From: RHKX01 sp963823565
GTDB lineage: Bacteria; Actinomycetota; Thermoleophilia; Solirubrobacterales; 70-9
DNA length: 64,000 nucleotides
Direction of reading: 5' to 3'
NCBI GenBank assembly: GCA_963823565.1
Contig: CAWGLR010000001.1
Span: 496,001-560,000 of the forward strand
In this document: piece by piece, positions 36,366 to 45,116 of the stretch
Layout: every line of letters begins with the position of its first letter
Numbering within the stretch: the first letter of the stretch is position 1
Program-made: the position numbers and the translations under genes
Notes under the pieces: model-generated
Database searches by the model: none
What the model saw: the letters and a program-made list of their open reading frames with translations, nothing else
Told to the model about the DNA's origin: nothing

Positions 36366-36842
36366 ATGCCTGATTCCATCGTCAAGACCACACTGCGCGA
36401 GATCGAGCCGCTGTCGGTCCACGACACGGTTCAGGACGCGATCCGGCGGATCCTCGACGCGGGCCTCCCGGCCCTGCCCGCGGTGAAGGAGGACGGGACC
36501 TTCGCCGGGATCTTCGGCGAGCGCGAGTTCATGACGGCGCTCTTCCCGGGCTACGTCGGCGAGCTCAAGTCGGCGGCGATGATCTCGCGCTCGATCGACG
36601 AGACGATCGAGCGGCGCGAGGGCTGCGGGGCCGAGGAGATCGGGGAGTACCTGACGACCGACCACGTCGTCGTCAAGGACGAGTTCTCAGACACCCAGCT
36701 CGCCGAGCTCTTCCTCCACCACCGGATCCTGATCGTCCCGATAGCGACCGACGGCCGGGTGCACGCGGTGATCACGCGCCGCGACTTCTTCCGCGAGCTC
36801 GCGCAGCGCTTCGTCGGCACCAGGGACGACGGCGCCCTCTAG
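36366..36842 (+). CDS. CBS-domain protein
   Basis: 158 residues forming one CBS pair: LREIEPLSVHDTVQDAIRRI...FAGIFGEREFMTAL, and YLTTDHVVVKDEFSDTQLAE...VHAVITRRDFFREL. Stand-alone Bateman module likely binding AMP/ATP or c-di-AMP and regulating the two transporters encoded just upstream (inference). RBS GAGAGCG upstream of ATG is weak. The stop TAG is shared with that of the convergent oxidase in a CTAG. Confidence 0.88.
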   Translation: MPDSIVKTTLREIEPLSVHDTVQDAIRRILDAGLPALPAVKEDGTFAGIFGEREFMTALFPGYVGELKSAAMISRSIDETIERREGCGAEEIGEYLTTDHVVVKDEFSDTQLAELFLHHRILIVPIATDGRVHAVITRRDFFRELAQRFVGTRDDGAL

Positions 36843-38188
36843 AGCGCGGCGATCTCGGCGGCAGCGCGCTCGCCCGAGCGGATGGCGCCGTCCATGTAGC
36901 CGTTCCAGACCGGGCTCGTCTCCGCGCCGGCCCAGTGGATGCGGCCCTCCGGCTCGCGCAGGAGGTCCCCGTAGTCGGTCCAGGTCCCGGGGCCGAGGTG
37001 GGCGCCGTACCCGCCGCGGACCCACTCCTCCGCCGCCCAGTCCTTCTCGACGTACTCGAGCGGCTCGCGGGCGGCGGGCCCGAAGTAGGCGGCGAGATCG
37101 GAGAGGACGAGGTCGCGGCGCGCCTCGTGGCTGAGCCCGCCCGCGCGGCGCCCGTGGGCGCCCTCGAGGAAGCCGAGCAGCACGCCGCACGACCCGTCGG
37201 CCGGCGAGTTGTCGAAGGCGATCGCGAGCGGGCGCTGATCGCTTCCCGCCTGCCCCGACAGTCCCTCCTCGCGCCAGAACGGCCGCTCGTAGCGGGCCAT
37301 GCACTTGATCACGTAGCCGGGCGGCATCCGCGCGTGGAGCTGGGCGCGGCGTGGCCCGAGCGCGGGCGCGAAGGAGATCCGCGGGATCACGACCGGCGCG
37401 ACCGCGACGACAACGCGGTCGGCGTCGATCTGCCCCCAGTGCCCGCCGACGGTGACCCCGCTCGGCGACTGGATGATCTGGAGGACCGGCGAGCTGAGCT
37501 GGACGGCGTCCCCGAGCTCGGCCGCCATCCGCAGCGAGACCTCCTGCGAGCCGTCGTGGAACCGCGAGTCCTGAGCTCCGGACGTCGTGCTCGCGAGGTT
37601 CTCGAGGCTGCCGCCCGAGCGCAGGTAGAAGAGGAAGTGGAGCATCGAGACGTCGGCGGGCTCGGCCGAGAAGATCGCCTCGACGAGGACGGCGAGGAAC
37701 CTCCGGCCGAGCCTCGTTCGCATGTTCCGGCGCGCCCACGAGGCGACGGTCTCGGCGTCGAGCCGCTCCGCGCCCGGCGCCTCCCACGGCGACTCGAGCG
37801 GGACCCGCGCCGACATCCGGTCGATCCGGGCCTGCGCGAGCCCGAGGTCCGCAAGGACGTGCGCCGGCAGCCCGAAGCGGTCGTCGGAGTAGCGCCGGAC
37901 CTCGCCGCCGAGCTCGCTCAGGTGCTCGCCCTCGTCCCAGCTCGGGTACGTCCCGACGCCGAGCTCCTCCGCGAGCGCGATCAGCCGGTCCTGGGTCGGG
38001 CCGACCCACTGGCCGCCGAGCTCGACCACGGTGCCGTCCTCGAAGGAGTGATTCAGGGTCCGCCCGCCGACCCGGTCCTGGGCCTCGAGCACGACCACGT
38101 CGCGGCCGCGCCGGCGCAGCTCGCGCGCCGCCGTGAGCCCGGCGAGCCCGGCTCCGACGATCGCGACGTCTGCTTCGGCGGTGGGCAC
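36839..38188 (-). CDS. flavin-containing monoamine oxidase family protein
   Basis: 449 residues from GTG at 38188 (VPTAEADVAIVGAGLAG); the longer frame runs into the upstream gene. FAD motif GAGLAGLTAARELRRRG, EAQDRVGGRTLNH, ELGGQWVGPTQDRL, Trp-rich KDWAAEEWVRGGYGAH and the C-terminal FAD-binding GRIHWAGAETSPVWNGYMDGA. Oxidises amines with H2O2 production; no secretion signal, so cytosolic. Ten bases follow the upstream membrane-protein stop, so the two are probably one operon. Confidence 0.93.
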   Translation of the reverse strand: MPTAEADVAIVGAGLAGLTAARELRRRGRDVVVLEAQDRVGGRTLNHSFEDGTVVELGGQWVGPTQDRLIALAEELGVGTYPSWDEGEHLSELGGEVRRYSDDRFGLPAHVLADLGLAQARIDRMSARVPLESPWEAPGAERLDAETVASWARRNMRTRLGRRFLAVLVEAIFSAEPADVSMLHFLFYLRSGGSLENLASTTSGAQDSRFHDGSQEVSLRMAAELGDAVQLSSPVLQIIQSPSGVTVGGHWGQIDADRVVVAVAPVVIPRISFAPALGPRRAQLHARMPPGYVIKCMARYERPFWREEGLSGQAGSDQRPLAIAFDNSPADGSCGVLLGFLEGAHGRRAGGLSHEARRDLVLSDLAAYFGPAAREPLEYVEKDWAAEEWVRGGYGAHLGPGTWTDYGDLLREPEGRIHWAGAETSPVWNGYMDGAIRSGERAAAEIAAL

Positions 38189-38198
38189 GGCGGCGAGC

Positions 38199-40598
38199 CT
38201 ATCCCGGCCGGTACCAGTCGACGTACTCGCCGCAGGCCTCCTCGAGCGGAACGGTGCGGATCGCATCGGGGCCGAGCGGTGTCGCGGTCAGCGAGCGCAG
38301 GTGCGCCTCGTTCGGCGCGCGCAGGACCCGGGCGAGCAGGTTCGGGCGCTCGGGCTCGACCGAGACCTCGGCCTTCACCGGACCGTCGACGCTCACCTCG
38401 CCGACCGGGAAGGTGGGGGTCTCACCGCGGAAGTCGAGGTTGGCGGCGACGGTCTCGTCGAGCCCGAGGTCGGGCGCGGTCACGTGCAGCGGCCGGCGGC
38501 TGTCGTATTCGAGCGAGATCAGCCACTCGCCGGCGGCGGGGATCTCGAGCTCCTGGGTGGCCGGCGAGCCGTCGCTCGGCTCGTCCGTCGACCACTCCTC
38601 GGGGCCGTTGATGACCGGCGGCGGGTCCCAGATCACGGCTTCACCGCCGCCGCGGGCGAGCTCCCGGCCGGCGTCGGTCTCGCAGTCGAGGACCGCCCCC
38701 GGCTCGGTGCCCTCGTCGAGCGTCTTGCGGCTGCCGACGCTCCCGGCGTTGCGGTAGAGCACGTAGCCATCCGTCCTGACGACCTCCTCGTAGCTCGGCG
38801 GCACGCTCGAGGCCGGGCCGCCCGCGGTCGCGAGCACGTACTCGAACTTCTGCAGGTCCTTCGGGAGGACGGCGTCGACGTCGAACTTCTCGCCGCCGTT
38901 CTTTCCCTTCTTGAAGCGGGGCCGCAGGTCCTCGACGTCGTAGAAGTTGGTGACGACACCGCTGATCTCACCCGAGCCGCGGAGCTCCCAGCCGATGAAG
39001 TCGTCGCGTCCGAGGAACAGCAGGTCCTCGTCCTCGACCGCCTCGCGGACCGCGGCGAGCTGCGCGGCGTGCGAGTCGGGACCGACGGGGGCCTGACGGA
39101 TCACCAGGAAGCTGGAGAGCGCCGCGCCGGCGAGGAAGACGGCGCCGAGCGCGACGGCCGGCCACGAGCGCGACCCCAGGGTTCCCCGCATCGCTACCGC
39201 CATGACCAGCGGGGCGGCGATCGCCAGCCCCTTGGCGGCGACGTAGGGGCTCCCGGCGATCGCGAGCAGCGCCCAGGCGGCGAGGGCTGCGAAGGCCGCC
39301 GCGGCGACGGCGACCCGCCTGTTGCGCAGCGCCGAGAGGATTCCGAGGCCGAGGGCCGCCAGGCCGAGCAGGGCGCCGAGGTAGAGCGCGGCCGTCGGCC
39401 CGCTGACGGCGTCGGCGGCGGTGCGGAAGTCGCCGGCCGGCCAGATCCCGAGGACCTCCAGCGGGGAGAGGGAGCCGCGGAGGTTGCCGAGCTGGGAGCC
39501 GAACCGGTCCGGATTGAGCGCGGAGATCCGGCTGAAGTCGGCGATCCGGCCCCACTCCTGCGCGGTGGCGACGAGCAGTACGACGAGCACGCCGGCGGCG
39601 TAGGGCCAGAAGCGGCGGACCCAGTCGTCGGGAAGAGTCGGCCGCGGCTTGACGAGCAGCGCCCGCCCGAGCACGACCGCGGCCCCCACCGCGGTGACCC
39701 ACAGCAGCCCGGGCAGCGAATAGACGAAGAGCACCCCGGCGACGAGGACGCCGAGGGGAAGCACCCGAAGCAGGTCCCGGATCCTTGCGCGCGCGCTCCT
39801 CCCTTGGGCTGCATGCTCCCCGCTACTTGCCACCCGCTCGTCCTCACCCTCCCCTCGCAGCCCCACCAGCCCGGCCAGCACCATCACCAAGCCGATCAGC
39901 AGCAGCGCCAGCATCGGCTCCTTGAACGCGCCCTGGAGCAGGTAGGCCAGCCCGAGGTAGGCGAGGGCGACGGCGCAGGCGGCGATCGCGCGGCGGACCG
40001 GCGCGAGCCCTTCGAGCAGCCCGAGCGCGGCGATGCCCAGCAGCGACGCGAGCGCCACGGTGAAGCCGGCGAAGACGTCGACGAGGTCCGCGCCGGTGAC
40101 CTCGGCGATGGCGGCGGCGATCGCGTGCGGCCCGATCGGATACCCGCCCTTGATGAAGCTGGGGACAGCGCCCGAGTAGTCGGTGACGTAGTCGGCGATG
40201 ATCAGGTGCGAGGCCATGTCGTCGTTGACCAGGCCGGCGCCGAGGATCCCCACGTGGCCGGCGATCGCGAACGGGAGCGCCGCCGCGACGGCGGTGACGG
40301 CGATCACCGGGAGTACGAGCGGAAGGGCCTCCCCCGCCCCGCGGACGCGCCCGGGCAGGTATGCGGCCGAAGCGATCACGAGGATGCCGAGCGCGATGGC
40401 CGCGGTCACCCCGTGCCCCGGCAGGCGGATCGCGATCCCGCCGACCACGAGCAGGGCCGCGAGCCCGACGGCCGGCGCCGTCCACGAGGCGGTGGCGGGA
40501 TCGCCGCGGCGCGCTCCGGCCGCCAGCGCAGCGAGCGCCAGGCCGACGACGAGCGACGCGCCGAGGACCAGCAGGAGGGAGACGAGCGCGGCGGTCAT
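38199..40598 (-). CDS. large polytopic membrane protein, possibly GT-C-type
   Basis: 799 residues. Ten or more TM helices in residues 1-500, then a ~300-residue extracytoplasmic C-domain with beta-rich GEWLISLEYDSRR-type segments. The first large outer loop has GLVNDDMASH, with an Asp pair where GT-C glycosyltransferases keep their catalytic acid. No sure family match. A charged loop near residues 255-275 (DERVASSGEHAAQGRS) carries a peptide also found in DnaX. Operon partner of the amine oxidase. Confidence 0.7.
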   Translation of the reverse strand: MTAALVSLLLVLGASLVVGLALAALAAGARRGDPATASWTAPAVGLAALLVVGGIAIRLPGHGVTAAIALGILVIASAAYLPGRVRGAGEALPLVLPVIAVTAVAAALPFAIAGHVGILGAGLVNDDMASHLIIADYVTDYSGAVPSFIKGGYPIGPHAIAAAIAEVTGADLVDVFAGFTVALASLLGIAALGLLEGLAPVRRAIAACAVALAYLGLAYLLQGAFKEPMLALLLIGLVMVLAGLVGLRGEGEDERVASSGEHAAQGRSARARIRDLLRVLPLGVLVAGVLFVYSLPGLLWVTAVGAAVVLGRALLVKPRPTLPDDWVRRFWPYAAGVLVVLLVATAQEWGRIADFSRISALNPDRFGSQLGNLRGSLSPLEVLGIWPAGDFRTAADAVSGPTAALYLGALLGLAALGLGILSALRNRRVAVAAAAFAALAAWALLAIAGSPYVAAKGLAIAAPLVMAVAMRGTLGSRSWPAVALGAVFLAGAALSSFLVIRQAPVGPDSHAAQLAAVREAVEDEDLLFLGRDDFIGWELRGSGEISGVVTNFYDVEDLRPRFKKGKNGGEKFDVDAVLPKDLQKFEYVLATAGGPASSVPPSYEEVVRTDGYVLYRNAGSVGSRKTLDEGTEPGAVLDCETDAGRELARGGGEAVIWDPPPVINGPEEWSTDEPSDGSPATQELEIPAAGEWLISLEYDSRRPLHVTAPDLGLDETVAANLDFRGETPTFPVGEVSVDGPVKAEVSVEPERPNLLARVLRAPNEAHLRSLTATPLGPDAIRTVPLEEACGEYVDWYRPG

Positions 40599-40704
40599 CG
40601 GAGCGGCGCCGCGGCGGCGCGGCGAGCCTGCTTCGCGCTCTCGGGCCGCTGCGGCATCGCCGCATGGTAGTCGCGGCCTGCCGGTGACCCGGGTGGCTGA
40701 ATCG

Positions 40705-40752
40705 GTGAACTCGCACTACCGGCGGGCATATCGCCGCAAGTGTGCGCTCGAG
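40705..40752 (+). repeat. palindromic repeat family 2, copy B
   Basis: Outer arms GTGAACTCGCACT and AAGTGTGCGCTC with inner GGCG/CGCC stem. The outer arms match copy A at 45986-46034 read on the other strand (3' arm 12/12, 5' arm 11/13) although the loops differ. It lies between two divergent genes and could affect either promoter. Confidence 0.6.
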
Positions 40753-40781
40753 GGCTTTCGGCGGGCGCTACCGTTGCCCCC

Positions 40782-41051
40782 ATGCCCACCCAGCAGCTAC
40801 CCGGCGGTGTCGTCCATGAGCTTCCGGCCGACCTGCGCGACGGATTGATCGCCAGCAGCACCGCGCTCGACGTCTGGCACGACATCACGCCGCTGGCGCG
40901 CAACGAGTTCATCTGCTGGGTCGAGGACGCGAAGAAGCAGGAGACCCGCGAGCGCCGCATCCGCCGGACCCGGGAGGAGCTCGAGGAGGGCATGCGCCGA
41001 CCCTGCTGCTGGCCGGGGTGCTCGCACCGCGAGCGCAACGGCCGGGCCTGA
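40782..41051 (+). CDS. YdeI/OmpD-associated (OmdA) family protein
   Basis: 89 residues. The segment ITPLARNEFICWVEDAKKQETRERRIRRTREEL and CCWPGC near the end match the C-terminal bacteriocin-protection/YdeI-like domain common in actinobacteria. Function unclear in the family. ATG at 40782 chosen over an upstream in-frame ATG that falls in the palindromic repeat. Confidence 0.75.
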   Translation: MPTQQLPGGVVHELPADLRDGLIASSTALDVWHDITPLARNEFICWVEDAKKQETRERRIRRTREELEEGMRRPCCWPGCSHRERNGRA

Positions 41052-41091
41052 GCGCGCACTTATGCCGCTATGGGCGGCTCAACCGCGCGCT
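41051..41091. terminator. stem-loop between convergent genes (family 2-like copy C)
   Basis: AGCGCGC (41051-41057) pairs with GCGCGCT (41085-41091), inner GCCGC with GCGGC. On the minus strand its 3' arm AAGTGCGCGCTC is 11/12 identical to that of copies A and B. Its position between two convergent stop codons suits a bidirectional terminator. Confidence 0.5.
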
Positions 41092-41111
41092 GACGGCGGC
41101 TGCCGGCGCGG

Positions 41112-42164
41112 CTACACCGCGAGCGCCGGCTCAGGCACGCGCACGAGGTCGCGCTCGACGAGCACCTCGGCGACCTGGACGGCGTTGGTCGCGGCCCCCT
41201 TGCGGAGGTTGTCGCCGACGATCCAGAGGTTGAGGCAGCGCTCGTGGGAGGGGTCGCGGCGGATCCGGCCGACGAAGACCTCGTCGTGGCCGGCGACCTC
41301 GGTCGCCAGCGGATAGACGCCCTGGGCGGGGTTGTCGAGGACGATCACGCCCGGCGCGGCGGAGAGCAGCTCGCGGCACTCCTCGGGCGAGAGCGGGTCG
41401 CGGGTCTGGACGTTGACCGACTCCGAGTGGGCGCCGAAGACGGGCACGCGGGCGCAGGTTGCGGAGATGCCGAGCTCCTCCTCAACGCCGAGGATCTTGC
41501 GCGTCTCGGCCATCATCTTGCGCTCCTCGGTCGTGTAGTCGTCGCCGCCCTTGAAGGTCTCGACCTGCGGCAGCACGTTGAAGGCGATCGGGTGCGGATA
41601 GACCTTGGGCTTCGCCTGCTCGCCGGACAGCACCGCGCCCGACTGCGCCCGCAGCTCCTCGATCGCGCGCTGCCCGGTCCCCGAGACGGATTGGTAGGTG
41701 GAGATGACCAGCCGCTCGAGGCCGACCGCGTCGAGGATCGGCTTCAGCGCGACGACCATCTGCATGGTCGAGCAGTTCGGGTTGGCGACGAGGCCGTGGT
41801 GGGAGTCGGCGGCCTCGGGGTTGACCTCGCTGACGACGAGCGGCACCTCGGGGTGCATCCGCCAGTAGCTCGTGTTGTCGACGACGACCGCGCCGGCGGC
41901 GATCAGCTTCGGCGCCCACTCGGAGCTGACGGCGCCTCCGGCCGAGGAGATCACCAGGTCGAGCCCCTGGATCGACTCGTCGCCGAGCGCGCGGACCTCG
42001 ACCATGCCCCCGGCGAAGGGCAGATGCTTACCCGCGGAGCGCGAGGAGGCCAGCGGCACGAGCTCTCCGACCGGGAAGCTGCGCTCGGCGAGGACCTCGA
42101 GGACCGTGGAGCCGACCGCCCCGGTCGCGCCGAGGACGCCGACGCGGAGGCCGGCGGCACTCAT
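41112..42164 (-). CDS. asd: aspartate-semialdehyde dehydrogenase
   Basis: 350 residues, standard length. NADP-binding GVLGATGAVGSTVLEVL, phosphate site SSRSAGK, catalytic Cys in VANPNCSTMQMVVAL, STYQSVSGTGQRAIEE and substrate-binding RVPVFGAHSESVNVQ. Reduces aspartyl phosphate to the semialdehyde for lysine/DAP, threonine and methionine synthesis. Start overlaps lysC stop (ATGA). Confidence 0.97.
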   Translation of the reverse strand: MSAAGLRVGVLGATGAVGSTVLEVLAERSFPVGELVPLASSRSAGKHLPFAGGMVEVRALGDESIQGLDLVISSAGGAVSSEWAPKLIAAGAVVVDNTSYWRMHPEVPLVVSEVNPEAADSHHGLVANPNCSTMQMVVALKPILDAVGLERLVISTYQSVSGTGQRAIEELRAQSGAVLSGEQAKPKVYPHPIAFNVLPQVETFKGGDDYTTEERKMMAETRKILGVEEELGISATCARVPVFGAHSESVNVQTRDPLSPEECRELLSAAPGVIVLDNPAQGVYPLATEVAGHDEVFVGRIRRDPSHERCLNLWIVGDNLRKGAATNAVQVAEVLVERDLVRVPEPALAV

Positions 42165-43462
42165 GCGTCCGGGACCTTGGCCCGGTGATGGACGCCGGTG
42201 GGCTCCTCGCGCTGGACCGACTCGGCGCCGAGGCTGAAGCTCTCGTGCAGCGCGCGGACGCCGTCGGCGACCCGGTCGGCGGAGATCACGCAGGAGATCT
42301 TGATCGGCGAGGTGGAGATCATCTCGATGTTGATCCCCTGCTCGCCGAGGACGCGGAAGACCTGGGCGGCGACGCCGGGGTGGCTGCGCATGCCGGCCCC
42401 GACGATCGAGACCTTGCCGATCCGCTCGTCGGTCGAGATCTCCTCGGCGCTCAGGCCCGTGGCCCGCAGGGCGTCGAGCGCGTTCGCGAGATCCTCGCGG
42501 GAGACGGTGAAGGAGAGGTCGGCGCCGTGCTCGGTCGAGACCGGCTCGTTCTGGATGATCACGTCGACGTTGACGTTCGCCTCGGCCAGCGCCGTGAACA
42601 CGCGTCCGGCGATCCCGGGCTCGTTGGAAATGCCGGCGAGCGTGACGCGCGCCTCCTGCTCGGAGTGCGTGACGGCTGTGACTAGGGGGCGTTCCATGGT
42701 CTCGTCCTCGGAGGTGACGAGGGTACCGTGGCCCTGCTCGAACGAAGAGCGGCAGTGGATCGGGATGTTGTAGTTGCGGGCGTACTCGACGCTGCGCAGC
42801 TGCAGCACCTTGGCGCCCGACGCCGACATCTCGAGCATCTCCTCGAACGAGACGATCGGCAGCTTGCGGGCATCGGGGACGATGCGCGGGTCGGCGCTGA
42901 AGACGCCGCTGACGTCGGTGTAGATCTCGCAGACGCTCGCGTTCAGCGCCGCGGCGAGGGCGACGGCGGTGGTGTCGGAGCCGCCCCGTCCGAGCGTGGT
43001 CACGTCCTTGGAGTCGGTGGAGACGCCCTGGAAGCCGGCGACGAGCACGATGTTGCCCTCCCCGAGCGCCGCCTGGATGCGTTCGGCGCGGACGTCGATG
43101 ATCCGCGCCTTGGTGTGCGAGGAGTCGGTGACGATCCCCGCCTGGGAGCCGGTCAGCGAGATCGCCTGGTGGCCGAGGTCCCAGATCGCCATCGCGCAGA
43201 GCGCGCACGAGATCCGCTCCCCGGTCGAGAGCAGCATGTCCATCTCGCGCGGGCTCGGGCGCTCGGAGATCTCGCTCGCCATCCGCAGCAGCTCGTCGGT
43301 CGTCTTGCCCCGCGCTGAGAGCACGGCGACGACCTTGTTCCCCTTCTCGCGCTCGGCGACGATCCGCGCCGCCGCGCGCTTCAGGTCCTCGGGCCCGGCG
43401 ACGGAGGTGCCGCCGAACTTCATCACCACCGTCTCGGTGGCCGGTGTGGTCGCCGCTTCCAT
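42161..43462 (-). CDS. lysC: aspartokinase
   Basis: 433 residues. Kinase motif VVMKFGGTSVAG near residue 13, LSTGERISCALCAM, GFQGVSTDSKDVTTLGRGGSDT, then two ACT domains (about 270-420) for lysine/threonine feedback. Phosphorylates aspartate as the first step of the pathway shared with asd, with which it overlaps by 4 bp. An in-frame internal start for a separate beta subunit, as in Corynebacterium, is possible. Start ATG at 43462; the upstream continuation belongs to another gene. Confidence 0.96.
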   Translation of the reverse strand: MEAATTPATETVVMKFGGTSVAGPEDLKRAAARIVAEREKGNKVVAVLSARGKTTDELLRMASEISERPSPREMDMLLSTGERISCALCAMAIWDLGHQAISLTGSQAGIVTDSSHTKARIIDVRAERIQAALGEGNIVLVAGFQGVSTDSKDVTTLGRGGSDTTAVALAAALNASVCEIYTDVSGVFSADPRIVPDARKLPIVSFEEMLEMSASGAKVLQLRSVEYARNYNIPIHCRSSFEQGHGTLVTSEDETMERPLVTAVTHSEQEARVTLAGISNEPGIAGRVFTALAEANVNVDVIIQNEPVSTEHGADLSFTVSREDLANALDALRATGLSAEEISTDERIGKVSIVGAGMRSHPGVAAQVFRVLGEQGINIEMISTSPIKISCVISADRVADGVRALHESFSLGAESVQREEPTGVHHRAKVPDA

Positions 43463-43515
43463 CGAGCGGGTCAGGATAGAGGCGCGGCCGCCCCGCGAAT
43501 GGCGCGGTGCCCCCG

Positions 43516-43833
43516 CTACTCGACCTCGACGTGCGGGGCGATCAGCAGCTCGACCCCTCCGAGCTGGAGCGTCAGCGAGTCGTCCCCGTGGTGGATCGCG
43601 CCGCGATACACCTCCCGGTTGATAGACAGGGAGCCGCCGTCGTCGCCCGACTCGAGGCGGACGAAGATCGACTCGTTGTCGCCGGGCTGGCCGCCGCTCA
43701 TCGACCAGCCGGCGCGGAGGACGCCGCCGAAGGTGGCGACCATGTACGGGCTCTCCCCGGCGGCGAAGACGTGCACCTCGACCCGCTTGCCGACGAGGGC
43801 GAGCAGGTGCGCGAGCGCGGCGTCGAAGTCCAT
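43516..43833 (-). CDS. small protein, unknown function
   Basis: 105 residues. MDFDAALAHLLALVGKRVEVHVFAAGESPYMV then beta-strand-rich segments and IFVRLESGD, ending in APHVEVE; looks like a small beta-barrel. No Cys or enzyme motif. It is 54 bp upstream of lysC on the same strand and may be in its operon. The region 43834-43901 is a shared divergent promoter with CTATC/GATAG arms. Confidence 0.65.
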   Translation of the reverse strand: MDFDAALAHLLALVGKRVEVHVFAAGESPYMVATFGGVLRAGWSMSGGQPGDNESIFVRLESGDDGGSLSINREVYRGAIHHGDDSLTLQLGGVELLIAPHVEVE

Positions 43834-43901
43834 GGGCGCAATTCTGCCGCCCGCCGCAAGTGGCCCGCGGCGCGCCGCCTATCTGATTCGATAGCCGCGA
43901 G

Positions 43902-45056
43902 ATGCCCGGCCCCGGCCCCCTCTGGCTCAAGGCGGTCGCGATCGCGGTCGGGGTGGTCGTCATCGTCGTCGCGATCGTCCTGATCGCCGGCGGCGGCGGC
44001 GCAGGTGACGAGGGGGAGCAGCCCGCCACGACGACCACTCAGCCCGATGCCGCCGCGCGCGGCCCGGCGGGCGATCTGTCGCCGGACGAGCTCGTCGACG
44101 CGGTCATCCTCGCCGGCTTCGAGGGCTCCGACCCCGGCGCCGACATCGTCGGCGAGGTCAAGGACCACCGGCTCGGCGGCGTCCTGATCGGCTCCGGCAA
44201 CTGGGCGGACGCGAAGGAGGGCGAGAAGCTGATCGCTGCGATCCGCAAGGCCGGCTCCGGCGGCGACGCCGACCCCCCACTGATCGCCGTCGCCCAGGAG
44301 GGCGGTCGCTACCGTTCGCTCGACGACCTGCCGCCGGCCGAGACCGAGCTCGAGATCGGCAACACCGGCGACCCAGAGCTCGCCGAGAGGTCGGGCGAGG
44401 AGACCGCGAAGGCCCTGCGCTCGGTCGGCGTCGACCTCAACCTGGCGCCGGTCGCCGACGTCGCCGCGGTCACCAGCCCAATCGCCGAGCGCACCTTCTC
44501 CGACGACCCGGAGCTGACCGCGGAGATGACGGCGTCCTACGTACGCGGTTGCGAGCGCGAGGAGCTCGCCTGCGCCCCCGCCCACTTCCCCGGCCTCGGC
44601 GCCGCCACCCAGGACACCGCCGTCGGCCCCGCGTCGGTCGGCCTCGACCAGGCGACGCTCGAGAACCGCGACCTCCTCCCCTTCCTCGCGGCATTCCGCG
44701 CCGGTGCCCCCGCCACCGTCGTCTCCCACGGCTTCTACGCCTCCGACCCCGTCACCCCCGGCACCCTCTCCCCCGCCATCGCCACCGACCTCCTCCGCAA
44801 GCGCGCCCGCTTCGACGGGGTCGCGATCAGCGACGACATCGGCGCCGGCGCCATCACCGCCACCGGAGATCCCGCCGACGCCGCCGTCGGCGCCCTGGCC
44901 GCCGGCATCGACCTGGTCCAGGTCGCCGATCCCGGTCAGGTCGAGCCGGTCCGCCGCGCGATCCGCGCGGCGCTCGAGGACGGGACGCTCAGCGAGGACC
45001 GCCTGCGCGAGGCGGCCGGCCGGGTGCTGAAGCTGCAGCGGCAGGTGGGCGGCTAG
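43902..45056 (+). CDS. glycoside hydrolase family 3-like lipoprotein/membrane protein, degenerate NagZ motif
   Basis: 384 residues. N-terminal TM anchor (about 10-29) and a Thr-rich linker place the domain outside the cell. GH3 barrel: VGGVLI-like GGVLIGSGNW, VAQEGGRYRSL (NagZ has DQEGG.V.R), LNLAPVADV, AHFPGLGAATQDTAVG and nucleophile Asp in GVAISDDIGAGA. NagZ's KHFPGHG...DSH loop is altered: Lys to Ala, second His to Leu, and no His in the loop. It may be catalytically weak or have another specificity. Confidence 0.83.
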   Translation: MPGPGPLWLKAVAIAVGVVVIVVAIVLIAGGGGAGDEGEQPATTTTQPDAAARGPAGDLSPDELVDAVILAGFEGSDPGADIVGEVKDHRLGGVLIGSGNWADAKEGEKLIAAIRKAGSGGDADPPLIAVAQEGGRYRSLDDLPPAETELEIGNTGDPELAERSGEETAKALRSVGVDLNLAPVADVAAVTSPIAERTFSDDPELTAEMTASYVRGCEREELACAPAHFPGLGAATQDTAVGPASVGLDQATLENRDLLPFLAAFRAGAPATVVSHGFYASDPVTPGTLSPAIATDLLRKRARFDGVAISDDIGAGAITATGDPADAAVGALAAGIDLVQVADPGQVEPVRRAIRAALEDGTLSEDRLREAAGRVLKLQRQVGG

Positions 45057-45116
45057 GCCGCCGCGACGATCGGCAGAAGCGGCGACGCCACCGCCGCTAG
45101 CTGCCAACCGTGGGAG

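Noticed and set aside
36839..36842. Shared CTAG stop codons of convergent genes as a regulatory signal
   Set aside because: A 4-bp convergent overlap at CTAG is a common outcome of compact genomes.
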